Assembly (NCBI GenBank): GCA_001692895.1
Contig: KV748196.1
Coordinates: 1,054,001-1,118,000 of the forward strand
Source: Cenococcum geophilum 1.58
Lineage: Eukaryota; Ascomycota; Dothideomycetes; Gloniales; Gloniaceae
Length of the DNA stretch: 64,000 nt
Direction of reading: 5' to 3'
Shown: positions 1 to 11,966 of the stretch, piece after piece
Layout: every line of letters begins with the position of its first letter
Position numbering within the stretch: the first letter of the stretch is position 1
Notes under the pieces: generated by a model
Databases searched by the model: none
What the model was told of the DNA's origin: nothing
The model's input: only the letters and a program-made list of their open reading frames with translations
Position numbers and translations under genes: made by a program

Positions 1-504
1 TTCACTAGTAGCAGTTAAAAGGATGGGGCTATTATATAGGTAAAAAGAGCACCCTTATCTATTAGTAACAATTTTAGGAAATTTAATAGCCTACGGAGGA
101 GGTATTATTAATCTTAAAATAGGACTAATTTAGATAACTATTAAAGGGAGATAAGTTAAGATATCTTTTAATATATTACTATTAGGGAATAATAAGGCAG
201 TATTAGGAATGCCTTAGTTATAGGAATATAATCTAAAGATTAATTAGGTTATAGGTTAGGTTAATATTAGAGATATATAATAATATAAGATGTAATAACA
301 AACTAAGTTAGTATAGTACTAAGTTAGAGCGATATATAAGGAGACTAATTAGGGATTAAGTTACGTACCTAAAAGATACCATAAGTATGGTAAAAAGTTA
401 TAGTTACTAGAAAGTGAAAAGCTGTTAGAGTATATAGTATAGGACTATAAGATAGAATTAGAACTAGGAATAAATCTAAGGTTCTTTCTAATCTATAAGC
501 TTAC
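1..504 (+). mobile_element. Ty3 chromovirus B, fragment 1 (protease to RT linker)
   Basis: This is the first visible piece of element B, which starts upstream of the window. It aligns base by base with the retropepsin and post-protease linker of the sister copies at about 7,990-8,490 (A), 18,895-19,390 (C) and 60,770-61,265 (D). Stop codons fill every frame. It ends where A inserted. The interrupted RT sequence resumes at 12,393, and the 5 bases CTTAC at 500-504 are repeated at 12,388-12,392. Confidence 0.85.
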
Positions 505-925
505 TGTTACAGACGCCTTAAGTACAATATTATAACTACTTGGAGAAGAGTTAGAAGAGGCTAGTTAGTTAATATAAGCACGGTCTAGGATGGAACCCAT
601 AGAATTATATAACGAGGAATGGTAGCTAAGGTTATATAATATGCTACGTATTAAACGAGAGGAATAAGAGGAACTTATGTACCTTATATATAACACGTAT
701 ATTACGTATAAGAAGGATTTTATAAAAGTATAGTTGTGTATTTAAGGACCCTTAATCCCTACCTAGATAGTTCCTTTCTTATAGTAATTCTTAGAATATA
801 ATTAGAGTTAATCTATTAGGCAACTACTCTACCAGTTATTATTACGTTATTAACTTACTTGCAATACCTATATACCTAGCCTATTAATAAGTCCACCGTA
901 GTTCCTACTATAAGGCTCCATTATA
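505..925 (+). repeat. 5' LTR of element A
   Basis: The LTR begins TGTTACAGACGC and ends in the RIP-changed form of CCGTTACA (CCATTATA). It is 421 bp, exactly the length of the 3' copy. The last roughly 200 bp are shared by all family members, while the middle belongs to the A/B subtype. No obvious tRNA-type primer site (TGG...) follows it. Confidence 0.9.
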
Positions 926-965
926 CAATTACTACTATAGTTACGGTTTTAATAAGTCAAATAAC

Positions 966-2110
966 ATGCTACTAAAAGCAGCTACTATGACGCCGTTAAC
1001 GGCAGCAACTACTTTAAGGTTAAGTGGAGATATAAGTATATAAGATACTAACTTATAACCAGTTACGGTTGGGCAGTTATAGGAAATTATTAATAGGTTA
1101 AATAAGAACAACTAAATACTTAAAGAAAGACTTAATGGGATTAAAGTAGTAAAGGTTAAGTTACCTTTAATTAAACGATTCTTAGGGGAGATATTAAAGC
1201 TTAAAGGATTCCTAACGTAAATATATTTTAAAGTTATATAAAAAGGGGCCAAGTTAGCTATAATAATGGATTAGATAGCCTACGCAGGACTATTTCTAAC
1301 AGGTTAGGTACTTAAATGGTTTAAATCCTACTTAACGGAAATATAGACTAATAGAATAACTACTACCAATTAAGAGGTACAATATATATTTTTTAGCTAG
1401 GTAAGATTCGCGGAATAATTAATATAGATATTTAGGGACCTAGAAGCAATAACTATAGTAAAAAGAAAGCTTTAGGACCTAATATAGTAAACTTTAGTAA
1501 TTAAGTATATGATACAGTTTTAAATACTTGCTATATAGGTTAAATGGAATAATAAGGCGCTTATAGTATAGTATAAATAGGGACTTAAGGCTAAAGTCTA
1601 GGATGTAATTATTTTAATAGAAGATATGGACACCCTAAGGGAATTAATAGATTAAGCGATTAAGATTAATAATAGGATCTTCTAAAGGGAATAGGCTAAG
1701 AGAGGCTAGGATAGAGTTCTATAGTTATATAAGACGTAAAGTACACAATAACTAAAGCTAAATTAGAAACTATAGTATAGTGTAGAGCTAATAGACCTAA
1801 GCGGTACTAGAAAAACCTATAAAAGATAGGGAAAGTAACTATAAAAACCTAGAAGTTAAGGATTAAGTAATTATAGGACTAAGGAGTATAGGCTAAACTA
1901 AGGATCTTAATAGCGGAAGATGTTTAAGCGGACTCTATAGCAAAAATAATAGTTTAAAGACGGAGCTTATATAAATTGCGGAAAATAGGGTTATTTCGCT
2001 AAAGATTATAGAAGTAGTTAGAGTTATTATATAGTAAAGGGAACTAGACTAATAGTATATAATATATATATATAGAGAGATAATAGTATACTATAAGGAA
2101 CAAAAGAGTG
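966..2110 (+). pseudogene. gag: gag of element A (RIP-inactivated)
   Basis: The start codon lies in a sequence shared by every family member and begins M-x-x-K-A-A. The body encodes the Ty3-type capsid, and a nucleocapsid zinc knuckle (CCHC type) follows at about 1,967-2,035. The protein would package element RNA into a cytoplasmic particle. Gln and Trp codons have become stops throughout, so no product longer than a few tens of residues is possible. The start was chosen because the same ATG is present at 15,785 (C), 57,586 (D) and 54,718 on the minus strand (I). Confidence 0.8.
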
Positions 2111-2284
2111 TTTAATTAGAAGTTTTGCGTTTTGTTATAATAACATATACTAAATTTATAAAGACGCTAAGTATAATATAAGCTATTAGCTATAAGAGCT
2201 AGGGTTAAGGGGACTTAAAGGAATTAAAGAGTTAAATAAAGAATAAGATTAACTTTATAAGCTGGATTAAGATATTATAGCAAT

Positions 2285-2314
2285 ATATAGATAATAATTA
2301 ATAATAATAATAAT
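2285..2314. repeat. Target-site duplication of LINE E, left copy
   Basis: A 30-bp AT-rich sequence beginning ATATAGATAATAATTA is repeated at 6,135-6,164 with one A/G difference. The uninterrupted target is visible in element D at about 58,910-58,940. A long, variable-length duplication like this is typical of target-primed reverse transcription by LINEs. Confidence 0.85.
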
Positions 2315-3690
2315 TCATTACTTAACGTCCGATTTAGATCCCTATTAGGCCCACGCGGACTACTCCTTATTTATATATAGGGAGAAAACTCTATTTAAGA
2401 AAAATGAGAAAACCCCATAATCCATCTCCCCGCCTTTTAGAACTCGCCTACTTAGCGCCTATAAGTCGCCTATAGTGCTCTACTACCTTACTATTTAACC
2501 TTCTTAGGAACTACTACTGCCGTAACAAGCCTACGGACGCGCTAGTATTATAAACTATTACTCTACTACTGTAGAGTTACTAGGGGGCACCTACTGCTTG
2601 CCCCCTTGCCTTTTATTACCATTTCCCTTACAACCCAGAACTAATTTAGCACATTTTAACTAATAAGCCACTGGGTAACCGCCTTAAGGCCTTTTTATAT
2701 TAAGAGCAGTATATTATAGTTCTCTATACCAGCTGCTAAGAGCATTATTTCTTAATTAGTGCGTAGGGGGCATAGCAGTATTACGTGTTTTGGTGTCTAT
2801 CTTAGCCAACTATATTTGCATCTTAGGCTACCTACTAAGACACCTACCCAGTAAAGCCAATCTTTTAGTCCTATTATTCCTATTCTTAAGAGTGTTACTA
2901 TTATATTTTCTGCCTTTATTAGGCCTTCTTGGAGCCCTTAGGTATTTACCCCCTATAGCGTTAACTATACTATAGCTTAGGTTCGTCTTACCTAAGTTAG
3001 CCTTTGTACCTTTAACTCCCATTTACCTCTCTAGCGTTAGTCCAACCAGTATTGCATTACGGTAAATAGTTTCCCAGCGTTCTTGCGTATTCTACTTTAG
3101 CTCCTTTCTCTATCTTACTATTATCTTTACTAACCTCTTATACGTCTCCCTTCCTCCTCTATATAGGCCTAGGCCCTAAAGCGGCACTATTTTTTTTCTA
3201 CTTTCTTTACCTATTTCTCTAATATCTCTTCCCTACTTTAGGGTTGTTGGTTTATTCTCCTATAGGGCACCCTAGGGTCCCTCCATAGTTTACTTAGGCG
3301 TGTCTTAATGTACTTTATAACATTAGAGTTACGTTTATTTTACGTCCTTTATATTATAGTGGCTTTAATATATAACTATAGGGGGGGAATATTANATTCC
3401 TTCTTAAGCAGTACTGTGGCTGTTTGCTTATACCCGCCTATAATACTCTAAAGGCAGGCTATTTAGACCTTTTAAAGTAGTTTAAAAAGTAATTTAGGGG
3501 GGCCCTTTTTAGTTTCTCTAATGGCCCAAATATTAGATCTATATATTATAGTTGGCCGGACAACTACTATATATAGTAGGCGTGACCTCTAGAAGTATAG
3601 ACCCTATATAGAATTAACAATCCTAGATAAAGCAATAAACTATGCTTAGCCTTTATGGGCCGCTTACGCCGCATATACGCTCCACCGGAG
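2315..3690 (-). pseudogene. LINE E, 3' part after the RT
   Basis: This is the region downstream of the RT on the minus strand. It is CT-rich on the + strand and is neither RNase H nor a cysteine-rich tail that I could recognise. A 64-codon stretch (2,828-3,022, minus) stays open in what seems to be the element's own sense direction. It is rich in Arg, Lys and Asn and is probably a relic of the ORF2 C-terminus. I assign no function. Confidence 0.45.
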
Positions 3691-4800
3691 CTTACTGTCT
3701 ACCCATACTCCTAATACCCTTAGGCCCTAAACTAGTTAACCCCTAAAGCCTTAAATGCGAATTATATACTAGAAATCTATAGATTAGTTACGTTTTCTTA
3801 TAAAATAGATTAGCTAGTATTTCTCTGGTGAGAATTAGACTCTATAACGTTTTGCCTATTCTATACAAGTGTTATAGGCTTTCTTTAGTATTCTGCAATT
3901 CTCTACGGCTATTAGCCTGTATATAATTAGGTTTATATCATTAACAAAGCCTATCCCCTAAGTCGCCCTTTTCTTAAAGGAGTTAAGCAGGTTGCTTATA
4001 AAGAAAAGGAAGAGTATAGGCGAGAGGGGTAATCCTTATAGTATTCCTATTATAACTATAATAGGGGGGCTCTGGTATCCGCTAAAGACTAGTAATATTT
4101 CTTTCTAGCCTATAAACCCTTAGACAAATTATATAATCCATTCTAAAAAGCCCTTTACCCTAAGGATATATAGGAGACACTTATAGGGTATATTATTATA
4201 GGCACCACTAATATCTAGGCTAAGTATTAATACTATAAAGTCCTTTCGCATTACCTATATAGATTTAATAGTAGTAGCAAGTAGCGTAAGTGCTAATAGT
4301 GTTAAGCGGTTCTTTCTTGCCCCTATTTAGCTTTATAGTAGTAGGGCNTNTTNNTCTNCCGTNTCTNCTATNNGTTCNNNTATTACCCTTTNTAAGATCT
4401 TNCTAAGGGTGTTTTCTAAGGCAATAGGGCGGTAGCTTCCTGGGATTAAGTAATCTACTTTACCTTCTTTTTATAAAACAACCGTTATTATAGATCTTCC
4501 GAGTTGTGGGTAGTAGCCTATAGCAAAGTATGCTCTAGCTATATCTGTAAGCTAAGGTGCTATAAGTGGCCTATAGGTTTTTAGGGCCTTATTTAGAATC
4601 CTATCTGGTCCTAGTACTATATTATTTAAAAGGCGGCTAATAGTTCTAGCCATTTCCTCTATTATTATATCGCTGTTAACCCACAGGCAAGTTACTAGTG
4701 TTTCGCCCGTAATATTACTAAGGTTTACTAAAGCCGGTTAGGGGAAGAACCTTTCTATAAGGATCTTTACCTTTTTATTATTATTATTTATAGCCTATAA
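3690..4800 (-). pseudogene. LINE E reverse transcriptase domain (dead)
   Basis: The minus strand gives the ordered RT motifs of non-LTR elements: YRPIALENT (about 4,409-4,440), DISGAYN (about 4,196-4,216), GLPLSPILF (about 4,019-4,050) and FVND (3,935-3,949). The last is the FVDD catalytic box with its first Asp changed to Asn by a G-to-A transition. RT of this class copies the element RNA at the nicked target. Multiple stops and the lost catalytic Asp make it inactive. Confidence 0.85.
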
Positions 4801-5289
4801 TTCTCCTACTCTTTATAGGGGTGGTAGGTGTAGGTCTTCTACTAGGCGCCCTACCTTTTTTTTTACCCATTTTACTATAGCCTAAAGGCCCTTATTATAG
4901 GGGAGGCTCGGGTTAGAAGTATACTTATTTATAAACTATCTCTAGTTATTCCTTGCTTCTTTTTTTAGGGTATTCTTTAGCTGGTTTCTTATGTCTTTAT
5001 ATTATTTCTTGTCTTTAGGGTTATAGCTACTTATATATTTCCTTCTTGCTCGTCATTAGCTAGCAACTAGAACTACACATTATATAGACCATGCGTATCG
5101 CATATAGGGGCCTAGTTTTAAGATCGGGCAGTGCTCTTTTAGCCCATTTTTAATTGCTGCCTAGATCCTTTCTAGTCTTCGGTTAATTTCCTCGGGGGTG
5201 GCCAATAAGCCTCGCTCGTTTAGTATTGGGTGGATTTCTTCTAGGTCTTAGAGTTGTTGTTTAACTACATTAAGGAAACTGTCTGTCTT

Positions 5290-6125
5290 AAGCTTCCTTA
5301 TTACGTATCTTTTCTATTTAGTTGCGCTTTAGTATCTAGGTCTAGCTATATCTAGATAGGGATATAGTCTAGGGTAAGTGCCCATTCTTCTTTAGGGTTA
5401 TACCTTTTAAGTCTCTAGTATAGGCCTTCGTCCATAAATATAAGGTCAATTATACTTCTAGCGGTACCTCATTGCCATATAATTGCTCCTAGGGGGGTAG
5501 CTAGCTTAAGGCCCCAGATATCTATAGCTCTTAGTAGGCACTCTAACTATTAATCTACAGCAATATAGATGCCCCCCCACCGCGGGTAGTGGAGGTTCAT
5601 ATCTCCTAGTAGGATAGACTCTATACCTTCGGTTTCTAGTAAGCTTATTACCGATATAATATTCTCTGTTTGTGGGACCCCTTTAACCCTAGGGTTATAC
5701 ACATTAATAATTTGTACCGGTCCCCTATATATTTGGATTGTTATAACTGTAATATCTGGGTTAACTACCTGCTATAACCATAAGGATAGGCTAATAGCCT
5801 TGCTAATCATAAAGCACACGTATATGGCTGCTTTTAGTTCGTATAGGAGCTAGAATCCTTGGGGGCAGTATGTCGATTGTATAAAGGTATTATAATACGG
5901 TTCTTGTATAGCAAGGATATAGTGTTTCTCTAGGTCTAAACTGTCTAGTAGGGGCCTTGCGAGGCGGTGGTTTGTGTTGCCGCAGTTATACTATATAATG
6001 GATAGGTGGCGGACCCCCGGCGAGGGTCCTTCGACTCTCCTTCGTTCCTCGCTTCTTCTGTTTCCACTTTCTCTAGGATATTCGGAGCTTCTGTCTCTTA
6101 TATCTACACCCTAGTTACTACTCAT
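5290..6125 (-). pseudogene. LINE E endonuclease domain (dead)
   Basis: The minus-strand frame opens at an ATG at 6,125 and carries the exonuclease-endonuclease-phosphatase signature: a QEPYYN catalytic Glu block (5,895-5,912) and GDMNLHYPRWGG (about 5,571-5,606), which matches the GDFN-H-P-WGG motif of LINE endonucleases. The C-terminal S-D-H motif is degraded to LDY near 5,360. The enzyme would nick target DNA to prime reverse transcription. Stops interrupt it in several places. Confidence 0.85.
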
Positions 6126-6134
6126 TTTGTGTAG

Positions 6135-6164
6135 ATATAGATAATAATTAGTAATAATAATAAT
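6135..6164. repeat. Target-site duplication of LINE E, right copy
   Basis: This is the right partner of the 30-bp duplication at 2,285-2,314. Element A sequence resumes immediately after it (GGAGTTGGAGTACTT), matching C and D. Confidence 0.85.
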
Positions 6165-7955
6165 GGAGTTGGAGTACTTATTAATTAATAATAATAAGGA
6201 TAGTAAAGGAACTAACTAGGGGTATCTAAACCTTAATAATGTAATAGAAGTAGAGACTAAGACCGCTATAGAGTAAGGTTTAGTAATAGGTATTATAATA
6301 CCGTTAGATATAGCATCTATCGCTTTATAAGACGGAAGGAGCAATATCTAAAGATAATTAAGTAAGTAGATAACTGCTAGTGCTAGCTTACCACTCGATA
6401 AAGGCAAAAGGCTAAAGGCTTAAGATTCTTAAGACGAGATAAAAGACGACTAAGATTCTTAAGAAGAGATAAGGTATGCTTAAGGACCTATAACGGACGT
6501 AAACTAATAGAGCAGAGTAGTAGCTTAGTTTAAGAATATATAAATAAGCTTGGGATAAGTGTTCTTAATAGTATAAGATTCTTAAGATAAGATGAGTGAG
6601 ATTTAAGACTCTTAAGACAAGATAAGAATACTAGTAAAGCCTAGTTGGACTAAGGCTGGAGCGCAGCTTAAGAAAGAGGTAAGCTTAGGATTAAAGAATC
6701 TAAGGGGTTAAGAGTTTAGAGTATAAATAAGGACACCTATAAGTAAGAAGTAAGCGGCTTTATAATAGATTAGAGGATCTATAATATAAACAGTAGTTAG
6801 ATTAGGAGATAGATATATAGACCTAGAGGACTTATTAGTTAAATAAGATGTTTAGACTAAAGATTGAGAGTTTAATACTAAGATTAAGAAGTAAGAGGAC
6901 TTTAAGGATCTACTTATAAGATGTAAAAAGAAAGAAACTATAGAGGAATTTAGAGTAAGAATTACTTTATGGTAAGAATAGAAACTAGATAAGAGATCTA
7001 GTATATTAGGACGTATAAGGGATAAAGTACCTATATAAAGAATTACTAATAGACCTAAGATAAGCATACTAAGAGCTAAGTGGCTTACTAAACTAGAATA
7101 AGAAGAGGGTCTAGGGATTTCTATTAGGTTCAAAGAATGATATATAAAAGGCTGTTATAACGTAGTAATAAGAAGATACTTCCTTACGGATAGACCGTAT
7201 ATACTTTAACAGCTATACTAAAAGTGGTATAGGCAACGACATAATAATAAGTGGGAAGATTTCTATATATAGTTAGATGAAAAAGTTATCTAAGACCACC
7301 TAATTATAGAAAAAGTAATAAATTATATTAAGGGGGCCTTAATTATAATATTAAAGGATCTAAAGAAACAATTAGAGGACTAGAGAAGTAAAAAGCGCGT
7401 CTTAATACCTGCGAATAAAGTTATAATATTTAGATTAGTGCGATAGAGGTTTAAACTTAAAGACGAAGATAAGTTAAGAGTTAATCTAAAGTACCTAGCA
7501 CACTATACGCTATTATGGATTATATATATAGATAATATATATGAAATATATAAGAATCCGAAGGAAAAGAACCGGAAATACCCTATAAGGATATACTGGA
7601 TAATAGATAAATAATAGTATAGGAATGCTAAGTATATATATAGATGGCATCTAGTAGAAGCCTAAGAGGAAGGAGATTTAATACTTTAACTAGGAAGATT
7701 CCTTATAGAAGAATGCTTAGATAGATAACAATAGTGGGAATATCTAGAGAATACCTATCTATAGTATATTAAAGATAAAAAGCGAACTAGGTATTGGCTA
7801 AAGAATAAGCTAAGTATAATAGGATTAAGTAGCTAATAGTTAGGAAAAGTAGAGGCCTATAGAACCAAAGGGAGCTAGTAGTAAAGCCTTAGACCCTTAA
7901 AGGAATTTAAGGATAACACCTAAATTTAAAAGTTAAATAGTAAGATTAGTAGTTT
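6165..7955 (+). pseudogene. Element A: extra coding region between gag and protease
   Basis: A conserved region of about 1.8 kb lies between the zinc knuckle and the retropepsin. Its 5' edge is at about 2,160, ahead of the LINE. The sister copies at 16,900-18,840 (C), 58,870-60,730 (D) and 51,700-53,640 (I, minus) match it throughout. Read through the stops, it is a charged, Lys/Glu/Gln/Arg-rich protein of several hundred residues with Leu-rich helical stretches. I do not recognise a domain. Ty3 elements usually pass from nucleocapsid almost straight into protease. Confidence 0.6.
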
Positions 7956-10900
7956 AAAGTATTAGTAGATAGTAGAGTAATAAGGAACTATATTTTACTA
8001 GTAGTAGTTAAAAGGATAGGGCTACCATACAGGCAAAAAGAGCACCCTTATCTATTAGTAACAATTTTAGGAGATCTGATAGCCTATAGAGGAGGTATTA
8101 TTAATCTTAAAATAGGACCAATTTAGATAACTATTAAAGGGAGATAAGTTAAGATATCTTTTAATATATTACTATTAGGGAATAATAAGGCAGTATTAGG
8201 AATGCCTTAGTTATAGGAATATAATCTAAAGATTAATTAGGTTATAGGTTAGGTCGATATTAGAGATATATAATAATATAAGATATAATAATAAACTAAG
8301 TTGGTATAGTACTAAGTTGGAGTAATATATAAGGAGACTAATTAAGGATTAAGTTATATACTAAAGAGATACCATAAATATAGTAAGAAGCTATGGTTAC
8401 TAGAAAGTAAAAAGCTGTTAGAGTATATAGCATAGGACTATAAGATAGAGTTAAAACTAGGAATAAGTTTAAGGTTCTACCTAACCTATAAGTTAACAGA
8501 AAAAGAGTTATAGGCACTTAAGGAGTTTGTCTAGGAAAATCTTTAAAAAGGATATATTAGACTATTACAGTTATTAGCAGGATATCTAGTACTATTTATA
8601 CTAAAGAAGAATAGAAAACTTAGGCTATGCATTAACTATAAATAGTTAAATAGCATTACTGGGAAGGATAGGTATCCTTTACCCTTAATTAGCGAAATTT
8701 AAGATAGAATTAGTAATGTGCAAATCTTTATAAAGATAAATCTGAGATAGGTGTACTATTAGATTAGGATTAAGGAAGGTAATAAATAGAAGGCAGCCTT
8801 TAGGTTAAAGGAAGGACTATATAAACTACTAGTTATACAATTTGGGCTTATAAATGTACCGGTAATATTTTAGAAGTGTATTAATAATATATTAAGAGAA
8901 CACTTGGATAAATTTGTTATAGTATATCTTAATAATATTATTATATACTTAATAAGTAAGGAAGAATATAGAGAACACGTTAAATAGGTCTTAAAGAGAC
9001 TATANGAAGAATANATNCTAGTAGTAATTAANAAATNNNANTTCTTTACCANNAAGANNGATTTTNTTAGATTTATTATTAAACTAGGCTAACTTAGTAT
9101 AGATCTAAAGAAGATTGAGGCTATAGTGAATTAGTAAGAACTAGAAAATATAATATAGTTAAGGTTATTCTTAGGGTTCTGCAACTACTGTAGAAGGTTT
9201 ATAGCTTAATAGTTAAAGGATATTAAGCCACTTATAAGACTAATAAAGAAGAAAGAACTATGGGTATGGGGAGAGGAATAAAAGAAACTATTTAAAAAAA
9301 ATTAAATAGTTGTTTACCTAAGAGCTAGTTTTTAAAATCTATTAACTATAGTTAGAGATAGTGGTTAAAACGGATGTATTAAACTATATACTAGGAGTGT
9401 GCTTTCTATAGAAATATAAAGATGGATAGCACCTAGTAGTATACTATAGTTAAAAGATAATACTATTAGAACTAAACTATAACATCTATAATAAGAAGCT
9501 ATTAGGTATAGTTACAGCACTAAAAGAATAGAGATTATTCTTACAAGGTATAGAAAAACTATTTATAGTTAAGACGGATTATAAGAACCTAATAGGGTTC
9601 CTAATAATAAAAGAACTTAATTATAGATAAGTTAGATAGGCGGAGATGCTTACAGAATACTATTTTAAGATTTAGTATATTAAGGGTATAGAGAATACAC
9701 GAGTAGATATACTAAGTAAAAAGACTAAACTATAGAATAACGAAAAGCCATTAGGGGCTTTATTGTGAAAAGACACAGATAGATTGATTAAATATAATTA
9801 TCCGAAAATCGCGGTAATATAAGAAAAACAGATCTATAATTTACTAGAGAGTAATTAAATATAGAGGATCTAAGATATATAGGTAGAAGATCTAGACTTA
9901 GAGCAGTATAAGAATTAAAAAGTAATATATATACCAAGATCTATTATAAAGGAGTTTATTAAGTTATTTTATAAGGGACTAACTTAAGGACACAACGGAG
10001 CTATAGGCTTAGTGTTAAGACTCTAAGAGGAGTATATTATTAATAGAATCTAAAAACTAGCTAGGTAAGTTATAAAAGAATACCTAGATTGCTAAAGGAA
10101 TAAACTAATAAGGTATAAGCTATATAGAGAGCTATAACCTATTAAAATACTAAAGAGACTATAGAAGGTTATATTATGGGACTTTATTATTAAGTTACTA
10201 AAGTTAAGAGATCCTATTACCGGATAAGATTATAACGTAATCTTAGTAATAGTNGATAAGCTTATAAAGTAGGGATACTTTATAGTATATATAGAAGAAA
10301 TATTAGCGGAAGATGTTACTAGAATCTATATTAAAGAAGTGTTTGCAAGATATAGAGCACTAAGTAAGATTATATTAGATAGAGATCTAAGATTTATAGT
10401 AGTATTTTAGGAAGTATTCTTAGTAGAGTAAAAAGTTTAAGTAGCAACTTCTACCGCATATTATTTATTATAGACAGACCGGTTAAATAGAAAGATTAAA
10501 TTAGATACTAGAGTAGTATCTAAGGCATTATTTAATTATATATAGAATAATTAAGGTATTACCATTATTACTAGTTATATAGTTTGCATATAATATATAT
10601 ACTATAAGAAAGGAAATAGGCACGTTACTAATTTAAGGTAAATTATAGATATAAGCCAAGGACCTTTATTATTACTATATTAAGTAAAGAGAAGATAAGT
10701 AGCATAGCTAAGTAAAAAATAAAGAGTTTAATAAATCTTTAAGCAGACCTTACGGAAATAGCCTAAGGTGGTACAGTTAAAGGATAAAAAAGTATACTAT
10801 AATATACTAAGAGATCTAAGGGACCTAGATCTTAAGGAGGGAGATAAAGTAATAGCTACTATATATAAAAATTTTAAGAGTTAAATAACTAAGTAAGAAA

Positions 10901-11225
10901 GTTGGACTACGTTAGACTAGGACCTTTTAAAATTATATAGAAAATTTTATTAGTTTATATTTAAGTTAAACCTACTAGCTAGAATAAAGATCTACCCTAT
11001 ATAGCATATTATAATGCTAGAGCTAGTATATAGGAATATTAAGCCACTAGTTTATAAAGTAGACACGTATAAAGAATAAGAGGAAGATAAATAGTAAGTT
11101 TTAAAGATCGTTAGTTATAAGGATATAGACGATAAAATATAGTATAAAGTAAAGTAGATAGGCTATAATAAGACTACCTAGGAACTACTAGAGAACCTAA
11201 AAAACGCTATAGGAAAGGTACAGAA
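7956..11225 (+). pseudogene. pol: pol of element A: protease, RT, RNase H, integrase, chromodomain
   Basis: Domains in order are: protease (7,957-8,250; active site read as VDSRV instead of IDSGA), RT (about 8,495-9,070; YLDD changed to YLNN at 8,925-8,936), RNase H (about 9,330-9,770), integrase (about 9,960-10,960) and chromodomain (about 11,100-11,220). This is the Ty3 order. The chromodomain marks a chromovirus, which targets heterochromatin. Ns lie at 9,005-9,066 and at about 10,254. A run of small insertions relative to C and D is concentrated at about 10,440-10,960. The gene is inactive because of many stops. Confidence 0.85.
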
Positions 11226-11966
11226 GTATTAAAAGAGAAAAGGTTAGGCAATATTGATAAAGAAGAATCGCTAAAGAATAAGTCACCTAAGGGGGACTTA
11301 GGAAGAGCGACTGCTGAACTACTTAGAGTTATTTTCTCCTCTGTTAGAAAAGAATCCGTTTTTTTATTACTAAGTTCCTATAAACCTTATTTTATAAGTT
11401 TCTACTCCTTAAAATAGACCTTCTTACGAACTTTCTTAAGATAAAGTAAACGGGTAGACGCCGTAATACGGGCATCTAGGGCCTTCTATTCCGCATCCTA
11501 AGAACGCTTAAGCTCTATAAGGGCCTACGCTAGGTTACTATTAAGCTTTATAGTAGCAGATTAAATATAAGACCCTATAATAAATTACTTAGGGAACTTA
11601 GAGACTATTAAGAGTTATAGGACGCGTATACTTAGCGTTAGAAGTAAAGCGAATATTGTAAGACGATTAAATGTTTACTCTAGTATACTCTAAACAGGAA
11701 GAGGGCTGTTAAGATAAAGGACTCGCTAATATAATATAAACTAACCCCTTTTTCGAATAACAAGAATATAGAGATAGTATTATTTTACTAAGTAATAAAA
11801 TTATAGCAATAGTACGGGCACGACGTTGCGCGTATAAAAAAGAAGAGGCTTTAAGTATTATAAGTAACAATATTAACTAAATTAATTAGATGGATATTAT
11901 ACCTCTAGTAAACGACTTAAAGATACTAGGTATCTTTAAGGACGAAGATAGAGAGGAGGGAGATGG
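11226..11966 (+). other. Element A 3' non-coding region and polypurine tract
   Basis: About 740 bp separates the chromodomain from the 3' LTR. The same sequence occurs in B (split between 15,110-15,315 and 23,272-23,787). The purine-rich stretch at about 11,944-11,966, directly before the LTR, is the expected plus-strand primer. No coding potential is seen. Confidence 0.65.

Larger units (their letters stand above)
2315..6134 (-). mobile_element. LINE (non-LTR retrotransposon) E, inserted in element A
   Basis: E is a 3.82-kb non-LTR element on the minus strand. In order it encodes an apurinic-type endonuclease and a reverse transcriptase, the layout of the Tad1 and I groups of fungal LINEs. 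The endonuclease reading frame starts only about 10 bp inside the right boundary, so the ORF1/gag-like gene usual in Tad1 is missing. This could be 5' truncation. No poly(A) tract is seen at the 3' (left) end. Ns occur at 3,395 and 4,348-4,400. Both coding domains carry many RIP stops. Confidence 0.88.

Noticed and set aside
2790..2975. 61-codon hydrophobic + strand frame that could pass for a membrane peptide
   Set aside because: It is antisense to the 3' part of LINE E. The Leu-rich composition reflects the reversed element sequence.
6852..7133. Minus-strand open frame of 93 codons, with relatives at 17,755-17,958 and 59,637-59,852
   Set aside because: It is antisense to the conserved extra region of the Ty3 elements, and its conservation only mirrors the sense strand. 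Its hydrophobic look comes from reversed Lys/Glu/Asp codons.
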